Assembly (NCBI RefSeq): GCF_039652555.1
Contig: NZ_JBDJAF010000001.1
Coordinates: forward strand, 248,001-312,000
Origin: Parafrigoribacterium mesophilum
GTDB taxonomy: Bacteria; Actinomycetota; Actinomycetes; Actinomycetales; Microbacteriaceae
Length of the DNA stretch: 64,000 nucleotides
Direction: 5' to 3'
The notes beneath the pieces are model-generated. The model was not told the DNA's origin. It made no database searches and worked only from the letters and a program-made list of their open reading frames with translations. A program made the position numbers and the translations under genes. Positions 24,974 through 34,112 of the stretch are shown here, piece by piece. The stretch's first letter is position 1, and the number at the start of each line of letters is the position of its first letter.

Positions 24974-25159
24974 ATGCCTCGCCTGACGTCGTTCGCGCTG
25001 GCTGCGCTACTGCTGGTTCTCTTGCTGGGGTCGGTGTTCTTGCCCGTGCGGGTTCCCGCACAGGGAGAACTGACCGTCTTGGGGGTTCTGGCTGTGATCG
25101 CCACAGCAATTCTTCCGGCCTCTCCGGCACCGCGCCGCCCGCGGGTACGAAAGATCTGA
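24974..25159 (+). CDS. Small membrane protein (61 aa)
   Basis: A 61-residue protein with two hydrophobic segments (SFALAALLLVLLLGSVFLPV and LTVLGVLAVIATAIL) and a basic tail (PRRPRVRKI). The AAAAAGGAG site before the ATG is one of the strongest in the region. It lies 2 bases before the VOC gene. Upstream, TCGGGGACTGTCCCGA (24919-24934) is a palindrome that may be its operator. Confidence 0.55.
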   Translation: MPRLTSFALAALLLVLLLGSVFLPVRVPAQGELTVLGVLAVIATAILPASPAPRRPRVRKI

Positions 25160-25161
25160 CC

Positions 25162-25602
25162 ATGTCACCCGTGCGACGCTTCGATCACGTCGGTATCACC
25201 GTTGCTGACCTTGACAAAGCAACAGCGTTCTTCGTCAGTCTGGGTCTCGAGGTCGAGGGCCGGATGTTCATGGAGGGCGAATTCGTGGACACCGTCATCG
25301 GCATCGCCGACTCCCGCAGCGAGATCGTCATGCTCAGGCCGACGGACGGCGGCGCCGGGGTCGAGTTGTCAAGCTTCGTGCGACCCGACCACGAGCCGGG
25401 GTCACCGGCTGCGATGTCCACCGAACTGGGACTGCGCAATGTGGCGTTCGAGGTGGACGACTTGCAAACAGCCGTCGAACAGCTGGCCGCGGACGGCTAC
25501 GGCCTGGTTGGCGGGGTCGGTCAATACGAGCACGTCTGGCGCATGGCCTACGTGCGCGGACCGGAAGGAATCATCGTGTCGCTGGCAGAACGGATCGGTT
25601 AA
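25162..25602 (+). CDS. VOC-superfamily protein
   Basis: The 146-residue protein has the vicinal oxygen chelate fold: FDHVGITVADLDKATAFFVS at the start and NVAFEVDDLQTAVEQLAADG later, with MAYVRGPEGIIVSLAERIG at the end. The HVGIT and ending Glu position are compatible with metal binding. The substrate is unknown. It follows the small membrane protein gene by 2 bases. Confidence 0.85.
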   Translation: MSPVRRFDHVGITVADLDKATAFFVSLGLEVEGRMFMEGEFVDTVIGIADSRSEIVMLRPTDGGAGVELSSFVRPDHEPGSPAAMSTELGLRNVAFEVDDLQTAVEQLAADGYGLVGGVGQYEHVWRMAYVRGPEGIIVSLAERIG

Positions 25603-25634
25603 CTCCAGCCGCAGGCGAACCCCGCCAGTTGACC

Positions 25635-25862
25635 CTATCTGTTCGGGCGGCCGGCCCTCGGCCGACGGAGTCCGAGTACCACCAGGATTACGCCGACGAC
25701 CGCAACGGTCAGCCCGATGTAGAGCCACATCCGGTTACCGGTCATGAAACTTCCCGGGATCAGATTCATTCCCTGCCCGGCGAATACCCCGCCGATGATC
25801 ACAGCGATCCCACCCACGACGATCATGGCGATGCGCCCGACACTGCTGTTCATGATGGCCAA
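25635..25862 (-). CDS. Small two-helix membrane protein (75 aa)
   Basis: A 75-residue protein with two clear hydrophobic helices (RIAMIVVGGIAVIIGGVFAG and WLYIGLTVAVVGVILVVLG) and a basic C-terminus (RRPRAGRPNR). The second ATG (25853) could also be the start. Function unknown. It is convergent with the VOC gene. Confidence 0.55.
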   Translation of the reverse strand: MAIMNSSVGRIAMIVVGGIAVIIGGVFAGQGMNLIPGSFMTGNRMWLYIGLTVAVVGVILVVLGLRRPRAGRPNR

Positions 25863-25913
25863 CTTACCTAATCTGACTCGATTGGAACTGCCGGGACCAA
25901 GTGCGGAAGCCCG

Positions 25914-26519
25914 TCAGCTGTGCTCGGTTGGGTCTGAACCTCGACAACCTCGGGCGACCGACTCCAGATGATCTCGGTAATCTTGCCACCACGTTTGGTC
26001 CCCGGCAGGCATGTTGTCGTAGCCGTCCCGGTGTCCGACGCTGCCGTCGACCAATTCGCGCACGATGTCCGCATGACCGGCATGCCGGTGCGTCTCGGCG
26101 GTCACGTGAACCAGGATGCGGCTGAGGCTGACCGGGTTGCTCGCTGTCCGCCACCACGGCACGTGACCGAGCGCATCAAGGGGTAGCAAGCCAATTGTCG
26201 CGTCGGCATGCGCCCACACCCGACGATACAGGCCGACGATCGCGTCGCGGGACTGATCTGGCCGCGCCCACATGTCCTCATTCGGCTCGGCATCCGGCGA
26301 AAGCCATGGCAGATCCTCGGCGAAAGGCCGGTCGAAGACCACGCCAAAATATTCTGCTTCGACCCCTGCAAGATGCTTGACCAGCCCGAGAAGGTTCGTA
26401 CCGGTGGGAGTCAACGGGCGGCGCACGTCGTACTCAGACAGGTTCGCGAGCTTCCACACAATTGCGTCACGACCCTCCTGCAAATACCGGCACAGATCCG
26501 CTTTTACATCGTCGTTCAT
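25914..26519 (-). CDS. DinB-family protein (DUF664-like)
   Basis: The 201-residue protein is a helical DinB-like protein with the start DDVKADLCRYLQEGRDAIVW, TNLLGLVKHLAGVEAEYFG, and the later histidine region HVTAETHRHAGHADIVRELV that supplies metal ligands. Many of these act as thiol-dependent transferases in mycothiol-using actinobacteria, but the substrate is unknown. The ATG at 26519 was chosen; a start 36 bases upstream is possible. Confidence 0.82.
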   Translation of the reverse strand: MNDDVKADLCRYLQEGRDAIVWKLANLSEYDVRRPLTPTGTNLLGLVKHLAGVEAEYFGVVFDRPFAEDLPWLSPDAEPNEDMWARPDQSRDAIVGLYRRVWAHADATIGLLPLDALGHVPWWRTASNPVSLSRILVHVTAETHRHAGHADIVRELVDGSVGHRDGYDNMPAGDQTWWQDYRDHLESVARGCRGSDPTEHS

Positions 26520-26579
26520 GTGCACTAGCTTGATGCCGCTAACGGGTGGAGGCAAACCGAAACCTCAACGAGGAGACAG

Positions 26580-26652
26580 TGGGCCCTACCGGGTTCGAAC
26601 CGATGACATCCACGGTGTAAACGTGGCGCTCTACCAACTGAGCTAAAGGCCC
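26580..26652 (-). tRNA. tRNA-Val (UAC)
   Basis: The minus strand folds as a standard tRNA: acceptor GGGCCTT/AGGGCCC, D-arm TAGCTCAGTTGGTAGAGC, anticodon stem CCACG/CGTGG around loop TTTACAC (anticodon UAC), and T-loop GGTTCGAACCC. It is 73 bases long including the discriminator A, and the CCA end is not encoded. Confidence 0.95.
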
Positions 26653-26706
26653 GCACACGCAAGTTGCGGCATCCAACATGCTAACCGACGATGACCGCGA
26701 CCGCCG

Positions 26707-29700
26707 TCAGCTGGTCCCTCCCCGGCGAAAGCGCACCGTGACGATTTGGAACGGGCGCAGCGCGACCGTCACCCCGTCGCCGCGGTCGAGGAGGTTCGAC
26801 GTCGCCACGGCCCGCTCCAACAGGTCGGTCTCGATAGCGCTGTCGTAGCCGAACCCGGCGGCGACCTGCGCTGTGGCATGCGACCCGAACGCCTCATAGA
26901 GGCGCACAATCACATCACCGCTGCGATCCTCCGCCAGTTTCACCGCTTCGATCACGACGGCCGGAGTGCCGACCCTGAACAACGGCGCGACGGCGGCGGC
27001 GCCGGTGGTCTGGCGCACCGGCAGGTTGAGACGATAGCCCTCCGCGATCGCATCCGGGATGTCGGCACCCGCCCGCACCGACACCGCCATGGTGTGCACT
27101 CCCTGGTCGGCCGACGGATCCGGGTAGCGCGGCGCGCGTAGCAGCGAAAGTCGCACGGTGGTCGTGGTGCCGCCCTGCGGCCGGGTCGTTCGCGCAATGT
27201 CATGTCCGTAGGTGCAGTCGTTGGCGACCGCAACGCCGTAACCGGCCTCCCCAACGTGCACCCAGCGGTGGGCGACGGTCTCGAACCGAGCCTGATCCCA
27301 CGACGTGTTGGCATGGGTGGGCCGGAACACGTGCCCGAACTGGATCTCCGACGCGGCCCGGTCGGCATGGATGTCCAGGGGAAACGCCAACTTCAGCAAC
27401 TTCTGCTTCTCGTGCCACTCCACACGCGTGACGATGTCCACCGCCGTGGAACCGGCGCTGAGGCCGACCTCCTGCACGACCAAGGAGGAGCCGAACGAGC
27501 GGGTGACGCGGACGGTCGCCCGTCCGGTGGTGTCCTCGGCGATCATCACGCTGTCAGCGTCGACCAGGTCGGTCCTGGCGTGCGCGTATTGCTCATCGAT
27601 GTTCCACGCATCCCAGGTGGTGGGCACGTCGCGGAAGAGTTGCAGGAGGTTTGCGGCCTCCCCCGGCGGCACGATCTCGCGGTCGGTCACCAGATCGCGG
27701 ATCGACGTGATCAGCCCGCGCCCGTCGACCGCGACGCGAACGAACTCGTTCTCGAGCCGGAAGCCACCCTCGGATCCGGTCACCGTAACTCCGTCCCGAG
27801 CAACCGCCACTGAACCGGCGAGCGCCGGTACCCCGTCGAGCGGATACGGGCCGGCGTTGAATGCGAGTGCGGTGTCGCCGTCGCCGGCGAGGCGGCGCAG
27901 CGATCGGGCAATCACTTCTTCCAACGTCTCGGCCACCGCCGCGTAGGCGCTCTCGGCCTCACGGTGCACCCACGCGATCGAGGTACCGGGCAGGATGTCG
28001 TGGAACTGATTGAGCAGCACAGTGCGCCACGCAGCGCTCAGCGCCTGGTAAGGGTAGGCATCCAACCCCCGCACCGCCGCCGTTGTCGCCCACAGTTCGG
28101 CCTCCCGCAACAGCGCCTCACTGCGCCGGTTGCCACGCTTGGTGGCGGCCTGCGAGGTGTAACTGCCGCGATGGAACTCGAGATACAACTCCCCGGACCA
28201 CACCGGCGGATGCTCGTATTCCCGCTGCGCCGCCTCGAAGAACTGAGCCGGAGTGGACAGTTCCACCGTCGGCGATCCCTCCAGGTTCTCTGCGCGTACC
28301 GCGGCGGCAATCATCTCGCGCGTCGGCCCACCGCCGCCGTCGCCCCAGCCGAATGGCACCAGGGACGAGTTCGCGCGGCCCTTCTCCGCATAGTGGCGTT
28401 CGGCGCGCGCGAGTTCCGCGGCGCTCAGTTCGGCAGCGTAGGTGTCCACCGGCGGGAAGTGGGTGAACACGCGGGTGCCGTCGATGCCCTCCCACAGGAA
28501 GGTATGGTGCGGGAACCGGTTCGTCTCGTTCCAGGAGAGTTTCTGGGTGAGGAACCAGCGTGCTCCGGTGCCCGCGATGATCTGCGGCAGCGCCGCCGAA
28601 TAGCCGAACGAATCCGGCAGCCACACCTCGGGCGGTTCGATGCCGAATTCTTCGCGAAAGAACTTGCGTCCCTCGACGAACTGCCGCACCAGTGCCTCGC
28701 CGCCGGGCAGGTTGGTGTCCGCCTCCACCCACATCCCGCCAACCGGCACGAACGTTCCGGCCGCCACCTGTTGCTTCACCCGCGCGAACAGTTGCGGATA
28801 GAACTCCTTCAGCCACTGGTATTGCTGTGCGGAGGACGCCGCAAACACGAAGCCTGGGGTGTCCTGGATCAGCTCCAGCACGTTGGAGAAGGTGCGCGCC
28901 ACCTTCCGAACGGTTTCGCGCACCGGCCAGAGCCATGCCGAATCGATGTGCGCATGCCCGACCGCGTACAGATGATGTGCACTCGCGCTGGCCGGTCTCG
29001 ACAGCACCTCCGCCAGCAGATCCCGGCCCAGCGGCGCGGTGCCGGCGACATCGTCCGGATCCATCGCATCCATCGCCCGCTCCAGCGCGACCAGGATCTC
29101 CGCCCGCCGCGGCAGCTGCTCGGCGAGCTCGCCGGCCAATCCGGTCAACGTGCGGAAGTCCTGCACCAGCTCCCACACCGGTACGTCGAGCAGCGCAAGC
29201 TCACACCGGCGTAGCTGATACAACGGCGCCGTTCCGGCCGTGTCACGCTCCCCCAACAGGGTCGAGCTGAAGTCGAAGTGCCCGGCCACGTTCGGATTGG
29301 ATGCCGCCTCGACGTAGAACTGGACCGCGCCGCCGGCCGGAGTCCGGAGCGGGACCCGCTGATTGCGCGGTTCGATCGCCTTCAAGATCGTGCCGTCCTC
29401 GGTGTAGACGAGCCCCTCGGCTTGAAAGCCGGGGTAGCCGTCGGTGAAGCCGAGGTCGACGACCAATTGGATGCTGGTGCGGGGCTGCTCCCAGTGCAGC
29501 GGGATGTTGCCGGCCGCGTGGAACCAGACGGTACCCCAGGGTTGCCCCCACTTCTGCCCCACCTCGAACGGCTCGAAACGCTCCCTCGTCGCCTCGACGA
29601 AGGATACCGGCTCGCCCGGCACGGTGAAGACGGTCAGTGCCAGCGGCGCACGCTCACGGTAGAGAGCGGATGTGAGCCGTTCGGCCACGAAGCGCCGTGC

Positions 29701-29733
29701 CCGCGCCAGGACCGGCGTGCTGTTCCCATGCAT
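26707..29733 (-). CDS. GH38 family alpha-mannosidase
   Basis: The 1008-residue enzyme hydrolyses alpha-mannosides. The GH38 catalytic domain (~240-540) has YAVGHAHIDSAWLWPVRETV with the zinc-binding His-x-Asp, and VWLPDSFGYSAALPQIIAGT, where the Asp is the nucleophile. Downstream come the middle helical domain (NQFHDILPGTSIAWVH) and the beta-sandwich C-terminal domains. No signal peptide is present, so it probably works on imported or internal mannosides. ATG 29733 has a GGAGGAGG site; the frame reaches 57 bases further. Confidence 0.93.
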   Translation of the reverse strand: MHGNSTPVLARARRFVAERLTSALYRERAPLALTVFTVPGEPVSFVEATRERFEPFEVGQKWGQPWGTVWFHAAGNIPLHWEQPRTSIQLVVDLGFTDGYPGFQAEGLVYTEDGTILKAIEPRNQRVPLRTPAGGAVQFYVEAASNPNVAGHFDFSSTLLGERDTAGTAPLYQLRRCELALLDVPVWELVQDFRTLTGLAGELAEQLPRRAEILVALERAMDAMDPDDVAGTAPLGRDLLAEVLSRPASASAHHLYAVGHAHIDSAWLWPVRETVRKVARTFSNVLELIQDTPGFVFAASSAQQYQWLKEFYPQLFARVKQQVAAGTFVPVGGMWVEADTNLPGGEALVRQFVEGRKFFREEFGIEPPEVWLPDSFGYSAALPQIIAGTGARWFLTQKLSWNETNRFPHHTFLWEGIDGTRVFTHFPPVDTYAAELSAAELARAERHYAEKGRANSSLVPFGWGDGGGGPTREMIAAAVRAENLEGSPTVELSTPAQFFEAAQREYEHPPVWSGELYLEFHRGSYTSQAATKRGNRRSEALLREAELWATTAAVRGLDAYPYQALSAAWRTVLLNQFHDILPGTSIAWVHREAESAYAAVAETLEEVIARSLRRLAGDGDTALAFNAGPYPLDGVPALAGSVAVARDGVTVTGSEGGFRLENEFVRVAVDGRGLITSIRDLVTDREIVPPGEAANLLQLFRDVPTTWDAWNIDEQYAHARTDLVDADSVMIAEDTTGRATVRVTRSFGSSLVVQEVGLSAGSTAVDIVTRVEWHEKQKLLKLAFPLDIHADRAASEIQFGHVFRPTHANTSWDQARFETVAHRWVHVGEAGYGVAVANDCTYGHDIARTTRPQGGTTTTVRLSLLRAPRYPDPSADQGVHTMAVSVRAGADIPDAIAEGYRLNLPVRQTTGAAAVAPLFRVGTPAVVIEAVKLAEDRSGDVIVRLYEAFGSHATAQVAAGFGYDSAIETDLLERAVATSNLLDRGDGVTVALRPFQIVTVRFRRGGTS

Positions 29734-29839
29734 CCGCTCGCCTCCTCCTTGCACTGCCTCGACTCTGCGCTGCCCACGCAGACGAGGCAAGATTACGTTC
29801 TGATTGGCCCATCATGCCCCGTAAACAATTCTGTCCAGT

Positions 29840-29859
29840 GCACCAACTAGGATTGGTGC
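29840..29859. promoter_or_regulatory. Operator-like dyad in the mannosidase / aceE divergent promoter
   Basis: GCACCAA and TTGGTGC are separated by CTAGGA. The perfect 7-base arms lie ~85 bases before aceE and ~107 from the mannosidase start. It could be a binding site for a regulator of either gene. Confidence 0.4.
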
Positions 29860-29944
29860 GCCCTGAGGAATCGGCCTCCCGGCCGCATCCTGGCGCCACG
29901 ACGCCGCCAGGCAGTCTTTCCCGCGAACCAGAACGAGGTGAAGA

Positions 29945-32734
29945 GTGACGGTCAACGATCAGGACCCCTATTCGATGCGGCCTGCGGACACGGATCCCGA
30001 AGAAACCGCCGAATGGCAGGAATCGCTGGACGCGCTCGTGGCGGCCCAGGGCCGCGGCCGTGGCCGCGAGATCATGCTGAGCCTGCTCAAACGCTCCAAA
30101 GAACTGCAACTGGGCGTGCCCATGGTGCCCACCACCGACTACATCAACACCATCCCCCCGGAGAACGAACCCGACTTTCCCGGCGATGAGGAGATCGAGC
30201 GACGCTACCGCGCCTGGCTACGGTGGAACGCCGCCGTCATGGTGCACCGGGCACAACGTCCTGGCATCGGCGTCGGCGGTCACATCTCCACCTACGCCGG
30301 CTCGGCCACCCTCTACGAGGTGGGCAACAACCACTTCTTCCACGGACAAGACCACCCAGGCGGCGGCGACCAGATCTTCTACCAGGGTCATGCCTCCCCG
30401 GGAATGTACGCGCGGGCCTTCCTCGAAGGCCGGCTCAGCGCGGACCAGCTCGACGGCTTCCGGCAGGAGAAGTCACACCCCAGCGGAGGGCTGCCCTCCT
30501 ACCCGCATCCACATCTCATGCCGGACTTCTGGCAGTTCCCCACCGTGTCGATGGGCCTCGGCCCGCTGAACGCGATTTACCAGGCACAGTCCAACCGTTA
30601 CCTGACCAACCGCGGCATCAAGGACGCGTCCGAGAGTCACGTCTGGGCGTTTCTCGGTGACGGCGAAATGGACGAGGTCGAGAGCCGCGGCGCGCTGCAG
30701 TGGGCCGCGAACGACAACCTCGACAATCTCACCTTCGTGATCAACTGCAACCTGCAACGCCTGGACGGCCCGGTGCGCGGAAATGGCAAGATCATCCAGG
30801 AGTTGGAGAGCTTCTTTCGCGGCGCCGGCTGGAATGTAATCAAGGTGATTTGGGGTCGCGAGTGGGACACCCTGCTCGCCCGCGACACTGACGGTGCCCT
30901 GGTCAACCTGATGAACGTGACCCCCGACGGCGACTACCAGACCTACAAGGCGGAGAACGGCGCCTACGTGCGCGAGAACTTCTTTGGCCGCGACCCCCGC
31001 ACGCTCGAACTGGTCAAGGACTACACCGACGACCAGCTCTGGGCACTCAAACGCGGCGGCCACGACTACCGCAAGGTCTACGCGGCGTTCAAGGCCGCCG
31101 TCGAGCACAAAGGTCAACCCACGGTCATCCTCACCAAGACCGTCAAGGGTTACGGCCTCGGTCCGTCGTTCGAGGGCCGCAACGCGACCCATCAGATGAA
31201 GAAGCTCACCCTCGACAACCTCAAGCAGTTCCGCGACGCGATGCACATCCCCATCACGGATGCGGTGCTCGAGGCCGACCCGTACCGGCCACCGTTCTAC
31301 CACCCGGGTGAGAACGACCCGGCCATCCAATATCTGCAGGAACGCCGCCGGGCGCTCGGCGGTTACCTGCCAGAGCGTCGAACCAAGTACACGCAGGTTG
31401 CGCTGCCTGAGGATGCCGCCTACGAGGTGGTGAAACGCGGCAGCGGCAAGCAGGAGGTCGCCACCACAATGGCATTCGCCCGGCTGCTCAAAGACCTGCT
31501 GCGCACGAAGGAGTTCGGCAACCGGATCGTGCCGATCATCCCCGACGAGGCGCGCACGTTCGGCATGGACGCCTACTTCCCCACCGCCAAGATCTACAAC
31601 CCGAACGGGCAGCACTACACCTCGGTGGACCGCGAACTGCTGCTGGCCTACCAGGAGAGCGTGCAGGGACAGATTCTGCACGTGGGCATCAACGAGGCCG
31701 GCGCATTCGCCGCGTTCATCGCCGCCGGCACGTCCTACTCGACGCACGGCGAGCCGCTGATCCCGGTCTACATCTTCTACTCGATGTTCGGCTTCCAACG
31801 CACCGGGGACGACATGTGGGCCGCCGCCGACCAGATGGCCCGCGGGTTCATCATCGGTGCGACCGCCGGGCGCACCACCCTCACCGGTGAGGGCCTCCAG
31901 CACGCCGACGGACAGTCGCCGCTGCTGGCCTCCACCAACCCGTCGGTAGTCACGTACGATCCCGCCTACGGATTCGAGCTGGGGCACATCGTGCGAGCCG
32001 GCCTGGAGCGAATGTACGGCGGCACGCATCCGCACCCCGACGTGATGTACTACCTCACCGTCTATAACGAGCCGATGCCGCAACCGGCTGAACCGGACGG
32101 CCTGGATGTCGACGGACTGCTCAAGGGCATCTATCTGCTGCGGAGCGCCTCCCTTCAAGAGACAGCGACCGCGCGCATCCCCAAGGCGCAACTGCTCGCC
32201 TCCGGCGTGGCGGTGCCGTGGGCGCTCGAGGCGCAGCGCCTGCTCGCGGACGATTGGGGCGTGGCCGCGGATGTCTGGTCGGTGACCTCGTGGACCGAAC
32301 TGCGTCGTGAGGGTCTCGCGGTCAATGAACACAACTTTCTGCATCCGGACGAACCGCCTCAGGTGCCCTACCTGACCAGCCTGCTCCGCGACGTGCAGGG
32401 GCCCTTCGTGGCGGTCACCGATTACATGCACGCGGTGCCCGACCAGATCCGGCAGTTCGTTCCCGGCGACTACGCCACGCTGGGAGCCGACGATTTCGGC
32501 TTCTCGGACACTCGGGCGGCTGCCCGCCGATACTTCCACATCGACGCGCCGTCTCTCGTGGTGCGTACCTTGGAAGCGCTCGTGGCGCGCGGCGAGGTCG
32601 ATTCGCAACTGCCCCAGCACGCCATCGACAAGTACTCGCTCGGTGAGATCAAGCCCGAAGACAACCACGCCGAAGACATCAACTCCGGAGACACCAACGC
32701 CGCACCGACCGGCTCCACCGGCGGTGAGAGCTGA
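29945..32734 (+). CDS. aceE: Pyruvate dehydrogenase E1 component, homodimeric type
   Basis: The 929-residue enzyme decarboxylates pyruvate with thiamine diphosphate and passes the acetyl group to the E2 lipoyl protein. It shows the AceE blocks VGGHISTYAGSATLYEVGNN, the ThDP motif GDGEMDEVES with NCNLQRLDGPVRGNGK, and EARTFGMDAYF in the second half. Its length is normal for the family, and it carries an extra acidic/Ser/Thr tail of ~30 residues. The start is GTG at 29945 with a GAGGTGAAG site. It precedes a FasR-like regulator and fatty-acid genes, as in several actinobacteria. Confidence 0.96.
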   Translation: MTVNDQDPYSMRPADTDPEETAEWQESLDALVAAQGRGRGREIMLSLLKRSKELQLGVPMVPTTDYINTIPPENEPDFPGDEEIERRYRAWLRWNAAVMVHRAQRPGIGVGGHISTYAGSATLYEVGNNHFFHGQDHPGGGDQIFYQGHASPGMYARAFLEGRLSADQLDGFRQEKSHPSGGLPSYPHPHLMPDFWQFPTVSMGLGPLNAIYQAQSNRYLTNRGIKDASESHVWAFLGDGEMDEVESRGALQWAANDNLDNLTFVINCNLQRLDGPVRGNGKIIQELESFFRGAGWNVIKVIWGREWDTLLARDTDGALVNLMNVTPDGDYQTYKAENGAYVRENFFGRDPRTLELVKDYTDDQLWALKRGGHDYRKVYAAFKAAVEHKGQPTVILTKTVKGYGLGPSFEGRNATHQMKKLTLDNLKQFRDAMHIPITDAVLEADPYRPPFYHPGENDPAIQYLQERRRALGGYLPERRTKYTQVALPEDAAYEVVKRGSGKQEVATTMAFARLLKDLLRTKEFGNRIVPIIPDEARTFGMDAYFPTAKIYNPNGQHYTSVDRELLLAYQESVQGQILHVGINEAGAFAAFIAAGTSYSTHGEPLIPVYIFYSMFGFQRTGDDMWAAADQMARGFIIGATAGRTTLTGEGLQHADGQSPLLASTNPSVVTYDPAYGFELGHIVRAGLERMYGGTHPHPDVMYYLTVYNEPMPQPAEPDGLDVDGLLKGIYLLRSASLQETATARIPKAQLLASGVAVPWALEAQRLLADDWGVAADVWSVTSWTELRREGLAVNEHNFLHPDEPPQVPYLTSLLRDVQGPFVAVTDYMHAVPDQIRQFVPGDYATLGADDFGFSDTRAAARRYFHIDAPSLVVRTLEALVARGEVDSQLPQHAIDKYSLGEIKPEDNHAEDINSGDTNAAPTGSTGGES

Positions 32735-32756
32735 GCGGCACTCCGCCCCACGAACT

Positions 32757-33953
32757 ATGCCCGAAAAATCAAAAGAACAGACGCTAGCCTGGCTGAAGAC
32801 CGTCTCCGGGGAGCTGGCCACGGCCACCCTCAAGCGACTCGACGACACCCTCCCCTGGTACGGGGAAATGCCGCCGGGCCGAAGGTCCTCAGTCGGACTG
32901 GTCGCCCAGGCCGGCATCACCTCGTTCATCCACTGGTTCGACGACCCGTCATCCACGCCCTGGATCGCCGCCGACGTATTCGGGGCCGCGCCGCGCGAAC
33001 TGCTACGTTCGGTGAGCTTGACCCAGACCCTGCAACTCATCAAGGTGACGGTGGAGGTCGTCGAAGACCGCGTGAAAGGCCGCGGCAACGCACTGCGGGA
33101 GGCCATCCTGCTCTATTCGCGGGAGATTGCCTTCGCCGCGGCGGATGTCTACGCCCGCGCCGCCGAGGCGCGCGGGTTGTGGGACGCGCGCCTGGAGGCG
33201 CTCGTGGTCGACTCCATTCTCAGCGGAGAATACGACGATGAACTGCCCAGCCGGATTGCCGCGCTCGGCTGGCACGGCCACGGCGAGGTCTCGGTTCTGG
33301 TGGGCACCGCGCCCAAGATGCTCGACGTCGACATGCTGCGGCGCACCGCCCGGCACCTCGACTCGGATGTGCTGATCGGCGTGCAGGGCAACCGGCTTGT
33401 GCTCGTGATCGGCCGTGCGCATCCGACCGCAAGCGATCCCAGCGAAGAGGAGGGCACCGTGTTGCTGCCGTTCCTCGACATCGCCAAGGCGCTCGAACCG
33501 GGCTTCGGCGATGGTCACCTGGTGCTCGGCCACGAAGTGGCCAGCCTCGTGGACGCGTCCAAGAGCGCCAAGGCGGCCCTCGCCGGGTTCGCCGTCGCCC
33601 GCTCCTGGCGCAACGCGCCGCGTCCCACCCTCGCCGACGACCTGCTGCCCGAGCGCGCCCTCGCCGGCGACCCGCTGGCCCGAGCCACGCTCATCACCCG
33701 GATCTATCGCCCGCTGCAGGCTCACTCCACCGACCTGCTCTCCACGCTGTGGTGCTACCTGGACAACGGCCGCTCCCTCGAGGCGACCGCCCGCGAGCTG
33801 TTCGTGCACCCGAATACCGTGCGGTACCGGCTGAAACGAGTGTCCGAGGTGATCGGCTGGGATGCCACCGGCGCGCGCGAGTCGCTGATCCTGCAGGCGG
33901 CGCTCATCATCGGCTCGATCGCCGAACCGGATCCGGCCTCCCGCAAACGCTGA
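32757..33953 (+). CDS. fasR: PucR/CdaR-type regulator, FasR-like
   Basis: The 398-residue protein ends in an HTH_30 domain (WCYLDNGRSLEATARELFVH, then PNTVRYRLKRVSEVIGWD), typical of PucR/CdaR regulators. In Streptomyces the related FasR lies just before fabD-fabH-acpP-fabF and activates them; the same gene order here supports that role. The N-terminal ~250 residues show no known effector domain. The ATG at 32757 was preferred; the upstream frame is low-complexity Pro/Thr. The gene begins 22 bases after aceE, so the two may be co-transcribed. Confidence 0.85.
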   Translation: MPEKSKEQTLAWLKTVSGELATATLKRLDDTLPWYGEMPPGRRSSVGLVAQAGITSFIHWFDDPSSTPWIAADVFGAAPRELLRSVSLTQTLQLIKVTVEVVEDRVKGRGNALREAILLYSREIAFAAADVYARAAEARGLWDARLEALVVDSILSGEYDDELPSRIAALGWHGHGEVSVLVGTAPKMLDVDMLRRTARHLDSDVLIGVQGNRLVLVIGRAHPTASDPSEEEGTVLLPFLDIAKALEPGFGDGHLVLGHEVASLVDASKSAKAALAGFAVARSWRNAPRPTLADDLLPERALAGDPLARATLITRIYRPLQAHSTDLLSTLWCYLDNGRSLEATARELFVHPNTVRYRLKRVSEVIGWDATGARESLILQAALIIGSIAEPDPASRKR

Positions 33954-33960
33954 CCCGCCC

Positions 33961-33998
33961 CGGTGGTCGAGCTCCCGGTGGTCGAGCTTGTCGAGACC
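33961..33998. repeat. REP-like repeat family B, intergenic copy
   Basis: CGGTGGTCGAGCT is followed by GGTGGTCGAGCTTGTCGAGACC, starting at 33977. The second copy is imperfectly palindromic in its centre (TCGAGCTTGTCGA). The same sequence occurs, expanded, inside the ABC permease gene near 41.2 kb. It lies between fasR and fabD. Confidence 0.65.
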
Positions 33999-34112
33999 CC
34001 TGCCGGTCGACTCCCGCCGTGAACGTCTACTGTGCGACCCGCACAAAAGATTTGCTGATTCTTGGTTCATCCACCACAGTGAAACCACACCGACGATTGG
34101 GAAACTGGAAAA

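Noticed and set aside
30473..33106. An 877-residue open frame on the minus strand over aceE
   Set aside because: It is the mirror of the strongly coding aceE frame in high-GC DNA; the protein has no recognisable family and low-complexity His/Arg/Val content.
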